Shown: positions 1 through 11,659, counted from the stretch's first letter. The stretch is DNA of 64,000 nucleotides from Athripsodes cinereus (GCA_947579605.1 OX388321.1:9265427-9329426); one strand, 5' to 3'. Translations and numbers: made by a program. Notes: generated from the letters alone by a model not told the origin.

Positions 1-261
1 TCCATTAATCGCACAATTTTCATACACACACGTCATCATTCGCTGTAGATCACTTTCACTTTCAGCCATCAATACCAAATCATCGGCAAACATTAACGCT
101 CTTACGTTCATCCCATTCATATCAACACCTACATTCATTTCTTTCAATGGACGAATACAATGATCAATGTATAGGTTAAAAAGCCATGGCGACATCACGC
201 ACCGTTGTTTTACTCCTTTACATAATTTCTTCCACAAAAAACAATACTGCATTTTAAGGTA
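1..261 (-). pseudogene. LINE family A reverse transcriptase fragment (palm domain)
   Basis: Read on the minus strand this stretch is open and gives GVKQRCVMSPWLFNLYID, a spacer, then ALMFADDLVLMAESESDLQ. These are the reverse transcriptase motif before the active site and the FADD catalytic box of a non-LTR retrotransposon. The frame runs off the window at base 1, so the C-terminal part lies outside. Upstream it is open to about base 261, where it meets an unrelated fragment. The enzyme would copy LINE RNA at a nicked target site. R replaces the usual G in the GVKQGC motif, a likely decay sign. The exact clade is not assignable by eye; the family is inferred to be the one whose C-terminal ends lie at 11.2, 17.1, 49.0 and 61.5 kb. 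Confidence 0.85.
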
Positions 262-335
262 ATGTCGTGAGAAGAAATAGGCTCAGAAACGCACTGAGTT
301 GGAGGGAAACGTTTAAAGGGAATGAATGAATAAGA
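262..335 (+). pseudogene. Degenerate LINE family B 3' fragment
   Basis: The bases align by eye with the last part of family B (atgtcgtg..aaagaggtgac..cagagacgctctgaatggaggag). Many differences and no frame remain. It abuts the oppositely oriented reverse transcriptase fragment. Confidence 0.4.
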
Positions 336-345
336 TAAAACGAAA

Positions 346-2570
346 ATATTTCGTGTGACTTTGATCCAATGATCAAAATTCAGCATAGAGAGTTTATCTT
401 ACTATTGATATGCTGCTTATTTTATAGATTACATAGAGTGAAGTGCCTTCAGTAAACGATAAACTAAGAATACTTCACGTATATAAATGGTTGTATGTTG
501 GTACACAGATGATACGAGCTACACAACGAATGCTTTTTACAGTCCTTACATAATTCTACTTACAGTTTTTCATCTTGTACCGTACAACTTTTTTGAATGT
601 TCGGTTGTTGAGTTGTTTGAAGTTATTGTTTTTTGTTTACTCTTTTAGCAACAAAAACTTATGAACGTTATGAATTAGATAGTTTTTATAAAAGTACTTA
701 TAATATATATTGAATTTTCAAGAACCACTTTTAAAGAAGTTGATTGGAAAACTTTTATTTGAGGATTAAAAAACATCTTAAACAGTGTAATACATTACTT
801 GAGGTATTTCAAATAAATTTTGGGTGCAAATAAGTTTCTGTTATGTGTTTTTTTTATGTATAAACTTCCATGAAAAAATGTTTGTTTATTGATCACTTCT
901 ATACCTTATTGTTTAATATTGAAATATGTTTTGTTTGATAATTGTTTGTTTGAATGTATCATTGTGAAACTGTTTTGTATATTGTGAACTTTGAGTGACG
1001 CAAAGGTCACAACTGTCATGCCACTCATTGTTGGTTATGCATAGTAAATAAATAAATATCAATCAGTTTTCAGAAGTTTTGGGATAACATGAAATATTTT
1101 ATTTGTCCTTTATTACAAAGACTGTTCATTGCAGAGTTTGTTAGAGAAGCGTTTCTTTGTGACATGTTTAAAAGTTTATTTGAAATGTTGTTAATATTTT
1201 TATGGATACAGAAAGCTTTTTTACTCCTTGTCTCGGCAAAAGAAGAAGTTTTTTTTTAACAATAAGTTAATTCTATACCTATCTATATTTTTAAGGCACA
1301 TACCACAAATGGGACAGCTAGCAGGCTAAATGTATCTTAAACGTAAAGTTACTTTCTCCGTACATACCAATATTAATTTTCCCCAGTGGGAAAACAAACA
1401 AAAACTTTGTTTTTTTATAAACAACTAATACCTATTTCAAGAATTTATAAAAAAGTTTCGAAAGCCCCTCCTTTTGATTAGTACAGAAAAGAAAATTTCG
1501 TCTTGATTATAGTTATAGCATGATAATGTTAGATAGTTTAGTTGCTTTCTGGGAAATCATGATGACAAAGCAATAGTAATTATCAAAAGGCTTATTACGA
1601 AATGTTGTTACGTTTTGTCCTAAAATACCTTTAAGGGAGGACCTTTCCGAACTATTTCGGGCTTATCCAGGTACGATAATACCGTATATTGTACATTGTA
1701 CACTAGATACAAATGTTATTCACAACATCGTATGAATATAGTATAAATAATAATAATAATATTATTTATCGAATAAGTATCTGAATACCAAATACCTACA
1801 CAAAGTACCTACATGAATATAAGATAAGGGTGCGTATCTTGTAGATACTATGTATGTTGTTTGTTGTATTATGTTGATGATGGTATGGATAAATATTGAA
1901 ACGTAAACAAAATCAATATTTCCATGTTTATCCACTACTCTTTACTATATTATTTCCACACTTTCCGTATTTTTCTCTCTTATATTTGAATGGGATGTTG
2001 TTGTGCAAATATATAAAATATACTCGAAGTTATACAAAGAATAAAATGTACCTATGATACTATGTATAATGTTATGCTCTTTTTTAGGCTTCTAGTTTTA
2101 CATTCAGATCCGAGGAACATTTCTCAGGTTTAATTTATCATCGCTGAGGGCTAAAATCTACTACCCTTTGCTATATAAGTACGACAGATGTCGCAGTGTA
2201 TTTTGATATTATTATTATTATGCTAGTGTAACGTTACTCGACATTACTTGGGAAATAATAATTACTTGCAAATAACACAAGTAGTTTCCGAAGTATTGAC
2301 ACAATTTGGAGGGAATCATTCAAATATTGGCAAAACCATAATTAAAATACATTTTTTTTATCTACGTTTTCCCATGATCAAATGTACAATTTTTGTAATA
2401 TATTTGCATGGTAGTAAATATACAACTAATTTATTTATAAATATACAAATTTTGGATATTTTAAATGCAGAATAAAATGTATTCAACCTCTCATTGATAA
2501 CACTTATATCACTGTTATGAATTTTTTGACACAATTGGATGTCAGGAACTGGATTTTACTTACTAGAAGT
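346..2570. other. AT-rich intergenic stretch, no gene seen
   Basis: No ORF with family resemblance, RNA gene or clear repeat was seen. A short TAA run lies near 1745-1770. Bases 990-1062 end in an A-rich AATAAATAAATA block that could be an old LINE 3' tail. Confidence 0.5.
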
Positions 2571-2573
2571 GAA

Positions 2574-2661
2574 GATGTCAATCATATTTTGAACCACTCT
2601 GAATATATCTAGATCAATATTGGAATAATAAAATGAGTGGTTCAAAATATGACTAATATCA
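2574..2661. repeat. Foldback inverted repeat (hairpin)
   Basis: CATATTTTGAACCACTC at 2583-2599 is repeated in perfect inverted orientation at about 2635-2652. The similarity continues less perfectly outward. The loop is about 35 bases of AT-rich DNA. It could be a very short foldback MITE; no target-site duplication was recognised. Confidence 0.6.
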
Positions 2662-2679
2662 CTGTCAATTTGATAACTC

Positions 2680-5080
2680 TAATACCTTTCTAAATATATA
2701 TGTAATATATCTTAAATCCTTCATTAAGGATTAGACTTTGTATAGAGTGTATTATTTTACCTCTATCATGCCTTGTAACAATTTATTTAAATGTAAACAT
2801 ACGACCGAACACAAATATTTATTAGATTATGACAATTTTACAACCCAACCTTGTATTACCTCAGATAAGTGCGTGAAATCACAACGAATCTACATACTTT
2901 CAATCAAGCATTCGAAATTCAAATCTTGTTTTATGTCATTTTACTTCAAATTTAGAATACTCTTCTTGAATATCTTAACTTCGAAACATAGATTTTTATT
3001 TACCCGCTGCAATGCTGGTAAGCAAAAATAACTGATTGCCGAACTTATGACATGTACCTACATGCAGTTTTTCCATTATCTAGCTCACAAGTAAAAAAAA
3101 AACAAATTTTTTTGGAGTCTCCTGAGAAAGCATGAATAAGAATTTGTTAGATATCGAATAGGAATAAGATGTTTAATATCGATCAATGATCCTTAGTAAA
3201 TATTTTTTTGCCCATGAAAATGACCTAGGTGCGTTCTTTATAAGCGGTTAGTTACCAAATTTCCCTCTTTTGAGAGACAATATATTATGAAGGAAAAGAC
3301 CGATATTTTATGTATGTTTTCTTTAAATTAACTTACTTATTTATTATCAATTCACGACGCTAGCCCTATACATGTAGGAAATTTACATAAGATATATAAT
3401 GTACTCATAAGTATAATGAATTGAGACACAACAATTTTAAATGGAAGTCAACAAAATAACAAATACAAAAATAACAATACAATTACCAATATCACAGCAC
3501 TTTTTTGCATCTTGCAGAAAATAAGGTAGGTACATTGAAGTAAGGTTTTTCACATGGATCTTTTGTACAACACTATTTCCATAGGCTATTTTTTTACACG
3601 CGTATATTATCATTTACATAATCACGTGTATCAAGTTGACCCTGACAAATGTTTGTAGTCTGAAATAATGAATAATGTACTTTGTGATCCTACTAACTTA
3701 CCTGTATTACTGAACAGATGTATGTAGTAATATTCTTACCTGGACATACTCGTACAATTTATCTTATTAAAGTAAGTTTCATAAGAATGTTTGGACACTT
3801 CACAAGATGAAATGCCAGTCACATTATAAACACTTTCTTATAAAAAATAATTTGTACAAAGCCGTACATAATTACTGTTATGAGGTAATGTTTTCCAGTT
3901 AACATTAAAAATAATTTATTGTAAAGGAATGTCATTGAATTATTTGCAACAAATTTAAGGGTTCTTGTTATCCTTTTTTTCAATGACTCGTATTTTAAGA
4001 GTATGTTTTTGATTCTGATTTTTCACAATTTTCTATGCTATGTATACTGCATCTATGTACCTCCTTCTCGCAGCATTCTTTTTAAAACTTGGAAAATCTT
4101 GTCTAACAGAATTTAGTGCGACAAGTATTTAGTTTTATATAGTCATGGATTATTTCCAAAATAAAAAAAAAATCCCTCACTGTTTAATATAAAAAAAATA
4201 TTCAGAGTTTTGTTAAACTTCAACATTATGATATTTAAAGATTTAAGTTAAGAAATAAGACAAATTAGGTATATTACCTAATTTTTACAGAACGAAAAAA
4301 CTGATTTATACGATTATCTTTACATACGCTGCACACTTGACTATCATTATAGTTAAAATGATGGTGATATAAATAATACAAACCTTCTTCTTTAGCCATT
4401 TTGGGTTCGTCCTAGAATACAGGCCTCCTTTCCTTATGATTTTCCGCTCTCTTCTGCCCATAGGGTTGCTGTATTAATTTTCTTCTGGCTATATGTGTTT
4501 CCAAAAAATCTAATAAGTAATCTGACAAAGTGTATGTCCTTAACAGAAAAGAAAACTCTATCTACCTTGGTAAGTAGTACTTATTCAAAATATTGTTTTT
4601 ATTCCGTGAAAATATCTCTGATGAATATTCTTATCATACTCTCTTCTAACAATAACGAGATTGGGGTTATAGAAATGACGAGAAATGATATTAAAAGCTC
4701 GTGGCTTAAGAATGGTTTCATAAAATTTTCAGAACATTCAAAAACTCCGCTTCAGCCTCGTTTGTTCCGAATTGGGAAATAAAATGTTCAGACGCTCTTT
4801 GCCCGAATTCATATTTACGTGAGTATGTATAGTTGGTACGTTCTAGGGCCCTTCGAGACAATATCCCAATCCACTTTACACAATTTCTTTGAATTGAGTG
4901 TTCTTCGTATATTAAAATATTTATGCTATTCTGAATGTATTAATTTAGAAACAAAGTATGCGAAAGCATAAGATCCACTACAAAAGTTAAAAAAAATAGC
5001 ATAAAAGATACTCTTGTATTATTGAATCGATGTGAATAAACATTAAGTAAACTGGTGCTGATATTTAGATATTTCGTTCT
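2680..5080. other. AT-rich stretch, no gene seen
   Basis: Short ORFs here (for example a 95-codon frame at 4495-4782 and a 97-codon frame at 2738-3031) match no family I recognise and have the base composition of the surroundings. Nothing else is supported. Confidence 0.4.
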
Positions 5081-5082
5081 CT

Positions 5083-5130
5083 CTATCTACCCCACTTAGG
5101 ATACGACGTGAGGGTATAGAATACTCGTAT
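5083..5130 (+). pseudogene. Extreme 3' end of LINE family A
   Basis: The bases ctctctatctaccccacttagg..cgacgtgagggtatag match the end of family A (compare 61735-61780), which encodes ...LSAYPTWDTA then stop. Only about 50 bases survive. Confidence 0.55.
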
Positions 5131-5372
5131 ACCTAGTGTATCTAAATTTGTATTGAAAATTAAATTATGATTCAATCGCAGAATATGTATCACCTGCAGG
5201 ATAGCGTGTTCCGACGCATACAAATCGGGTTAGGCTGGCTCACGCGCTTCATTCCATGGTAATGTTCACCAATTCCACCTATTCCTCTTATGTAGCTCTC
5301 ATATCAATCCATTCAGCACGGTGACTGCACTTATCGCTGTGTATAGTAAGTACTTCCACATTGACTATATTA

Positions 5373-5444
5373 ATCGCGAGCCGACTTTCAAAGGTTTCTT
5401 AGCCTGAAGATGAAAGCGGAAACTCTTGAAAGCTGACTCGCGAT
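5373..5444. repeat. Hairpin with 26-base arms
   Basis: Arms at 5373-5398 (ATCGCGAGCCGACTTTCAAA...) and 5419-5444 are inverted copies with about five mismatches around a 20-base loop. The arms are richer in GC than the surroundings. Their nature is unknown: a structured part of a mobile element is possible. Confidence 0.6.
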
Positions 5445-5464
5445 GTGTTTCAGTTTTATAAATT

Positions 5465-5512
5465 TAACATGAACTTCCATCAAGTTCCGTCGGTCGACAA
5501 TATTCATCAATG
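5465..5512 (+). repeat. Short dispersed repeat R, copy 1
   Basis: The word AACATGAACTTCCA..., followed by CCGTCGGTCGACAATATT, recurs at 35297-35340 (same strand) and 33022-33070 (opposite strand). It has no ORF and was not identified. Confidence 0.5.
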
Positions 5513-5590
5513 TTAATAGTCGTATACGTGAAGTTTCACGAACACACGCCTTTTACAGGACACTTCGAAAAGCAAATGTTATCACTTAAA

Positions 5591-5686
5591 CCAGCCTAGA
5601 GCCAATTCGTAAGGAATGCCTTTCTCACTTTTTCGAATATATTTTGCACAATGTTACATTGTGTGAACATAGTTCTCCAATCGAGA
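5591..5686 (+). repeat. Repeat with terminal palindrome, copy 1
   Basis: Shares CAGCCTAGAGCCAATTCGTAA, a CTTTCTCACTT block, the palindrome CACAATGTTACATTGTG (5647-5663) and TTCTCCA..TCGAG with the reverse complement of 39200-39300. The structure, a strong hairpin near one end, resembles a short non-autonomous DNA element or a Helitron end, but no diagnostic terminus was found. Confidence 0.55.
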
Positions 5687-6063
5687 TTATTATTATTATA
5701 TTGGATGATTTATTCGGCGCCGTTTAATGGAGCATCCATCTCAAGGGCGTGGGAAAGTATGTTGGAAGAGCGAAGTCTTCAGCTTGCTCCTGAACGTTGT
5801 AATCGGCTGGTTTTTACGGAGGTCCTCGAGTAGTCGGTTCCAAATGACGGGTCCTGCGACGCTTAAAGCCCTATCATAGAAACAGGACTTTTTCGCTCTG
5901 TTGTTTTCGTCCGGCATGTTGGTAGATGTCTTATCTGAGCGTAGAGGTCTACTTGCAGGTGTTTTGAGAACACAGAGTTCAGAAAGTGACTGAGGTGCCA
6001 TTTTGTTCAAAACTTTGTAGACTATAAGACACAGTTTGTATTGGACCTTTTCACTTTGAGATG
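5686..6063 (-). pseudogene. LINE family C (CR1/L2-like) 3' fragment
   Basis: The minus strand is open from about 6062 to a stop at 5741. It contains VQYKLCLIVYKVLNKMAP, SLSELC, a FYDRALSVAGPVIWNRL block and FRSKLKTSLF, the usual C-terminal order after the reverse transcriptase of CR1/L2-group LINEs. After the stop come CATTAAACGGCGCC and an (ATT)-type tail ending at about 5686. An in-frame TAG bounds the 5' end. It parallels the better copy at 58600-59370. The insertion interrupts the palindromic repeat just upstream. Confidence 0.8.
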
Positions 6064-6602
6064 TCTAACTTAAATTTCTTCTACCTACATTTATTATTTT
6101 GACTCTTAATAATATTATATAAATAGTATGAGTGATGTTTGACTGAGTAAATGTTTACAGAGAATAGATATTATAATTTCTTATTATTTCATCAGACATA
6201 GCCTGAGGGAGTTTGTAATGATTACCGAGTACTGGTTGGTTAGCAGAAAATACCAAGTCTCTCTTGCCCACGCTCCACGAATCGCTAATCCCTTGTGAAT
6301 TTCATCTTAATCTTGAGATTAACAAATATAAAATTTACATAATTTATTTTTCACTTTTACGGGATTAATATTCAGAACTAGTCTTGGAATAAAGTGAAAA
6401 GAATTACACCATCTATCATTTTATGTACCTATTTTCTTTTCACAAAACTTTACTTGTTCTTTTTATATGTAATAAATGTGTTTTTTTTAGTAATAAGGTG
6501 TGTATAATAATATTATTAAGTTGTAAATTTTACTTAAATAAGAAATATTTGAATTTGAATATTTATATAATATGATTCTGTTACACCTGTTGATTCCTTG
6601 GA

Positions 6603-6668
6603 AAAAATAGGATTTCCACTTTTTTCTGTAAGTTTTGAGTGTCTTGTAAAGGGAAGATATTCATAAAA
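6603..6668 (+). repeat. Repeat D, 5' fragment
   Basis: The block ttttctgtaagtttt.gagtgtc.tgtaaa..g is the 5' part of repeat D (reference copy 52178-52433). Confidence 0.45.
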
Positions 6669-6780
6669 TGTAATTCATTTCATGGAATATAACATCTTCA
6701 TTACAGTGATCAGATATGTAACATATTCTTAATGTTTTACATGCAGCAATTCAGCAAGCTACCTCTAATCTAGGTATATT

Positions 6781-6862
6781 GTTTTCTTCTGGGATCGCAT
6801 TGGCCTTCAGCTGTAATGATCCTTGTAAGAATCGTCTTATTGTCAGTAATAATAATAATAAT
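6781..6862 (+). pseudogene. LINE family H 3' end
   Basis: The stretch atcgcattggcctt.agctgtaatgat followed by (AAT)n matches 41391-41463, which is the 3' untranslated end and tail of the H copy at 41 kb. Confidence 0.6.
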
Positions 6863-6892
6863 ATCATGTGTGAATGAAACTATTGTTGTATA

Positions 6893-7266
6893 ATTTATGA
6901 AAACAAGTGTCTTAGAAGGATTTTGGATGTCAAATGGTATGAACATGTTACAAATGATGCTGTGCGCCGGCGCACACAGCAGAGGCCAGTAATCTCTGTA
7001 ATACAGGAGAGAGGATGGTCCTGTCTGGGACATGTTTTAAGGATGCCCAATGATAGTTGGCCAAAAGGAGCACTATTCTTCTGTCTGCAAGGGTTCCGTC
7101 GTCCCGGGAGTCCCTATTTCACAATACACCATTCCTATGACAACGACGTCAGAATACAGGGAATGTCGTAGAAAGAGGTGACGCAATTGGCGCAGAGACG
7201 CTCTGAATGGAGGAGGCTGGTTTCTGCCTTGTGCTCCGAGAGGAGCGTTGAGGGCGATGAATGAAT
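6893..7266 (+). pseudogene. LINE family B C-terminal fragment
   Basis: The frame from about 6896 reads NKCLRRILDVKWYEHVTNDA, then the conserved LGHVLRMPNDSWPK block, FRRPGSP and, after an in-frame TAG at 7168 that replaces a tryptophan codon, VTQLAQRRSEWRRLVSALC. This is the region downstream of the reverse transcriptase in a non-LTR element. The end is CGATGAATGAATAA, a decayed (GATG)-like tail. The stop and the missing upstream part make it a dead, 5'-truncated copy. Confidence 0.85.
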
Positions 7267-7633
7267 AATTTATGAAATTGGATATAAGTCTTGGAACATT
7301 TTATTCCTACTTAATATTGAATAAACTATGGTATGTTGAAATATTGAGTGATTCTTATTTATTGCAATGCCCGCTGATGCGGAATACATGTAATGAGAGT
7401 GACCTATTGATGGCGAATTACAAGGCGATATACGTCGCTGAATACTGGAGTGGCAAAATCTAAAGTCCGGACCCGAAAAGTAAGTAGTAGAGGAAACTTA
7501 AAAAATATATTTCTGAAAAGTATCTGAATAATAAAGTGAATTGAGCCTCAAGGTAAACAAAAACAACTGCATAAATAAAACTTGTTTTTAAATCATTCAT
7601 AATGTCATATTTTGTGTAGCAACCTTGAACACA

Positions 7634-7695
<62 letters not shown>

Positions 7696-8945
7696 CAGTA
7701 TTTTTGTTTGGATCACATTAACAGGCTCCGTTTTTAATATAATGTTGCAAATTATAGTTGATATGCTTTCGTATTCTTAAGTATCACTTAGTGTCTGACT
7801 TTACATGTAGACCATTTATAATATATATATAGTACTTTAAATCTTTGTGTCATCAGATACTCAGACCTTTTGTTACAAGTGTTGAATTTATTTTCAAACA
7901 TACACTTATGTAAACATGTATTTGTGATTTGCAGTGTATAAAATATCTCTACAATTGCTTTAGAAATAACAAAATAATTTGTGAACACTGCAGGTTTTAT
8001 TGTTATCTTAAAAATGTTACTCTGCACTGAGATTGTAAAAGCTTTTGGCCAAGGCGATCTCAGCAGGATCTAGCAGCAGCTTAATCCAAGAAAATCAAGA
8101 CATAGAAAAAATCACAAAAGAGAAACAACAGAATCAATTGGGAGTCATACAGATCATCGGCAAAATATTGTGGATCGAAGAACAATGATATTTTTGGTCA
8201 TTTTTTTTTAATATTCTCAAAAGTTGACCAGCATTCATATATCATATCAATATCTGTGTAACATTATATAAATTAAAATCCTGAGCAAAAGTACATGTTG
8301 AAAATGCGGTCAAATTAAATGTTCGTAAAACTCATTATGTATTACAACTTAATACACATAGATAATTTTAAAAAGCACCCACCATACTCCAGTATATCAG
8401 TCAACAAGCCGACCAAAGTGACGCCCATTTAAATTTAACCCTTTTGTTTATTTCCTATTTCCCCCGGGAGCTTGGTCAGCGGCACTACTTTAATTTGAAA
8501 GCATTTTTGAACAGCCTGAATTATTACAATGTTGAAAATGGAAGTTATTTATTTTCACATGTTGGTTTTCCACAATAACAATTATTGTTATTCGCTTGAA
8601 ATTCATCGGTAAGATTAACAAATCATACATAAATTCAATCATAACAACCCATCCTAAATGTATTTAATTTTTGACACAAAGAGGATGATCTGCATGTTCG
8701 AATATACAATGACTTTTTGCTACTTTTCAGTGGGAAACACAGTATTGAGATCGTATTTATTTATTTGTCAAAAAAAAAATACACCAAAAGGTCATTTAAT
8801 AAAACTTCTCAAAACATACATAAACAATAAAAACCATAAGCTAATATGTTGTACCCTATTATAGGCTTAGTGTAAGCTATATTTAAAAATTTATATTATT
8901 ATCTTACGATCTTACTAAGTCTGTTGCTAGAATTAAACGCATACA
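7267..8945. other. AT-rich stretch, no gene seen
   Basis: Apart from the TA microsatellite at 7637-7690 nothing is recognisable. Small ORFs here have no family signature. Confidence 0.4.
7637..7690. repeat. (AT)n microsatellite
   Basis: About 54 bases of uninterrupted alternating A and T. Confidence 0.95.
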
Positions 8946-9240
8946 TTTTATTTATTTATTTTTATTTTATTTATTTATAAGTATATATAGGACAACAATT
9001 CAATTATAAAACACAAAAATGAAAATATACAAAAAAACAACAAAATCTGGTCCCAGACAGCACCATAGAGCTGGTATTAGGGGCTAGAAGATCTTCAAAT
9101 GAATTTGTCTTCTATAAAGCACATAATTTACCTCTTGTTTTAACACAATACATTAAAATTAGAAAAGAAAAAACAAAAATACCATTATTTTTATCGCCCA
9201 ATAAAGTTTATTTCATTTTATTTATTTTATTACAGGCATA
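8945..9240 (-). repeat. Probable LINE 3' end (E-like), minus strand
   Basis: The sequence begins with ATTTATTTATTT blocks and continues through an A-rich part to aaaatctggtcccagacagcacc. This resembles 42176-42330 (aaaatctggaccaataggcgg), the antisense 3' end of a LINE. There is no ORF and the clade is unknown. Confidence 0.35.
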
Positions 9241-9484
9241 AATGTCTTGTTTTGACCTACTCCACACAAAACCCTGCCTACCTAAGAATCCCATTGAGAC
9301 CACAACTCAATACTGTTCATAGGCCCCTATAAATACCACGAGGGAAGCCAACAAACTGCGAGGTTTAAAAAAGCCTATATGTAACAAAGCCAAGATTCAA
9401 AAGCTTTCGAAAATCGGTTCATGATTGAAAAAGTAATATGGATGTTCCAAATCAATGAATCAATAAATTAATCGCCTTTAAATG

Positions 9485-9640
9485 TTCTGCCCGAGAGCAT
9501 AGGACAGACTGCAGCTTTCTCTATTTAAATCGTTCCCACGATAATCGAATCACCGCATCCAATGACATTCTCCACGTTCTAAAACCGTTGTCATAGAAAA
9601 GGCGTATTGTAAAAGGAAATATGTCCATACTATTAGTAGC
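9485..9640 (-). pseudogene. Degenerate LINE family B fragment
   Basis: Read on the minus strand it aligns with the last 150 bases of family B (compare 14156-14300). Shared landmarks are cattc..c..ctc..a..cgttgtcata and gcgtattgt.aaag. Heavily mutated. Confidence 0.6.
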
Positions 9641-9751
9641 TAGCCAACAGACCAACTGCATGAAATAGACAAGCAGATTGTCCTCTCCTGGATGATATGC
9701 TTCATCGCTGAATTGTAAATTGTCCTTCAACAAACTCTAACAGGTTCAGAC

Positions 9752-10255
9752 CAGGGATGTTGCGGATGTCGATTTTTACACATCCGCGGATGTGAATGCG
9801 GATGCGGATTTTTGAAGGCTCACATCCGCGGATGCGGATGCGGATGCGGATGTTTAAGATGTTATAGAAAAAAAGTAGGAACTATCTTAGTTGGTAGGCC
9901 CCACTGTCAAATATGTGACGTATTTGTTGCTACAATAATATTATGGATTTTTCGGCGAAATATTTTCCTTATTTTTTGTTACTTATTTGCAAAAATAAAA
10001 TAAAACCGGCAAAAATAAAAACGCGTCGGATTATGTCACAAATTTTTTCGTTCCCATTGGTTAATGTCAAGTGCGAACGGCACGCGCCATTCGCCGGCCC
10101 CGCCACATTTCTTTCTTGTCGCAAATTGTCTTACATCCGCATCCGCATGAACATCCGCATCGATTATTGCGGATGCGGATGCGGATGCAGATGTCCAAAT
10201 ACATGCGGAAGCTCCGCATTTGCGGATGCGGATGCGGATATTCGCAACATTCCTG
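9752..10255. mobile_element. Non-autonomous hAT-type element (MITE), complete with TSD
   Basis: Terminal inverted repeats are CAGGGATGTTGCG at 9752 and CGCAACATTCCTG ending at 10255. Both are flanked by the same 8-mer GTTCAGAC (9744-9751 and 10256-10263), which fits the hAT target pattern nTnnnnAn. The inner ends are built of direct and inverted GCGGAT repeats (9776-9852, 10137-10235). The middle is AT-rich and holds no transposase. ORFs crossing it (CGCGCGC-type peptides) are products of the repeated GCGGAT. The element is 504 bp and would need a hAT transposase supplied in trans. Confidence 0.9.
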
Positions 10256-10263
10256 GTTCAGAC

Positions 10264-11190
10264 TATCGACAACTTAAACTATATAGTAAATACCAATTCA
10301 AAGATATAATAAAACTATTTTAAAGTTTACTGACCTGTCATTAAGAAAATATATTCATGTCAAAAAACACACAATCAATTTAGTTTATTGTGTAATTGCT
10401 AGCACTAGCAAATTCCCACATCGCTTCTATTGAAAAATTGATGATTGAATGTATGAAATAGTAAAAAATAATCATTATTATTTGAATTACTTTTTATACC
10501 TATATGCTTCATCCGTGATCTTAAACAATACGCATATTTTTTTACTTTACTACAAAAAATACGATATCATACAAATAATTCTTTTAATATGGTGTGAATA
10601 ATTGCGGACTGGCTTTGAGTCATTTGTGCTATGATCTGCTGATGTCTTGGATCCGTGATAAATAATTTGAAATGTAATAAATTTTACGATCCTGTTTATA
10701 GTAATAATAATGATTTAATGATATTGCTGTGCTATAAAATGCTAAAAGATATTATAAAAAGAAGAATGTGTCAAGGAATGCTAATCGGAATGTTAGAAAT
10801 AAAAAAGTGGAATCATAACTTACGTTTCATTTATATATTTGTCAGTTTATTGATTCTTTTTGCAAGACAGTTATTAGTTAGTATACCTACATAGATGTTA
10901 TCATAGTATTTTTCATAAATGGGTAAGACAGTGAACTAACTTCAAGTAATAAATATGCAAATTATTTCCGTGACGACACAAAATTAAGACATTTAGGATG
11001 GGTGGTACACTTTGTTGTCGTTGTTTTAAAGACATTCAATGCCTTGTATGTGATGTTTTTAATTTGCATCTGCCTTTGTAAAACACACAAAAATTTGCAG
11101 AAAATAGTACCTAGGACTACTATTTTATTCTTGCTGGGGACTCCTCGGTACCGTATAAGTTTAGTTGCCTATACACTATACAGGTATCGA
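10264..11190. other. AT-rich stretch, no gene seen
   Basis: No gene, RNA or recognised repeat. Confidence 0.4.
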
Positions 11191-11194
11191 AAGA

Positions 11195-11395
11195 TAAAGA
11201 AAGAAAAAGTATGAGAAAGCGCGAGCGTCCGTGACTCAACGTTGCTTGATCACGTGGATCAAATTTTTAAGAACAGCCTTGTGTTAAGTATGAGAAATCG
11301 CATGAATGTATAAGAAACGGAAAAAGTGTGTTAGGATAAATCTAAACGGCGTTCCGTTGTCTCTGCCTACCTTACTGTGTATTTTTATAACTTTT
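11195..11395 (+). pseudogene. Degenerate LINE family A 3' fragment
   Basis: Matches the end of family A (61560-61760): cttgatcacgtggatcaaat.tt, taagaac.gcc, gagaa..gcatgaatgta and ggcgttccgtt.tctctgcctacc. No continuous frame remains. Confidence 0.65.
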
Positions 11396-11458
11396 GTATA
11401 TTAATTATTAAAAAAATACTAAAATCTAACCTGCATATTGTTGAAGAGGTTCGTCCAG

Positions 11459-11659
11459 AGGCCTGAGTCAATAACACATTTTCACGTTACGTTTTCGTTC
11501 TGTTAGCGTTCAAATGTAGACGATGTTGCGCCAAAGTGTTAATTTTCGTAACTATTGTGTATCTTAGCAACGAAATTGACACTTACTTGCAACTTCGTCT
11601 ATACTCGAACGTTAACGGAACGAATACGTAACGTGAAAATGTGTTATTGACTCAGGCCT
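11459..11659. mobile_element. MITE with very long terminal inverted repeats
   Basis: The left arm starting AGGCCTGAGTCAATAACACA is repeated inverted at the right end. The first 34 bases are identical and similarity continues for about 95 bases per arm, so the whole 201-bp element can fold into one hairpin. CAG flanks both ends (11456-11458 and 11660-11662), a possible 3-bp duplication as made by PIF/Harbinger-type elements. The superfamily is inferred only from TSD length. Confidence 0.8.

Noticed and set aside
4495..4782. 95-codon ORF (EIGVIEMTRNDIKSSWLKNG...) as a possible gene
   Set aside because: No domain, no splice context and no secure family. I had only a vague sense of familiarity, which is not evidence.
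5651..5833. 60-codon plus-strand ORF
   Set aside because: Antisense of LINE C 3' end.
9812..10323. Three ORFs with cysteine/glycine- or histidine/proline-rich repeats (CGCGCGC, HPHPHEHPH)
   Set aside because: They translate the GCGGAT repeats at the ends of the hAT MITE. Not genes.
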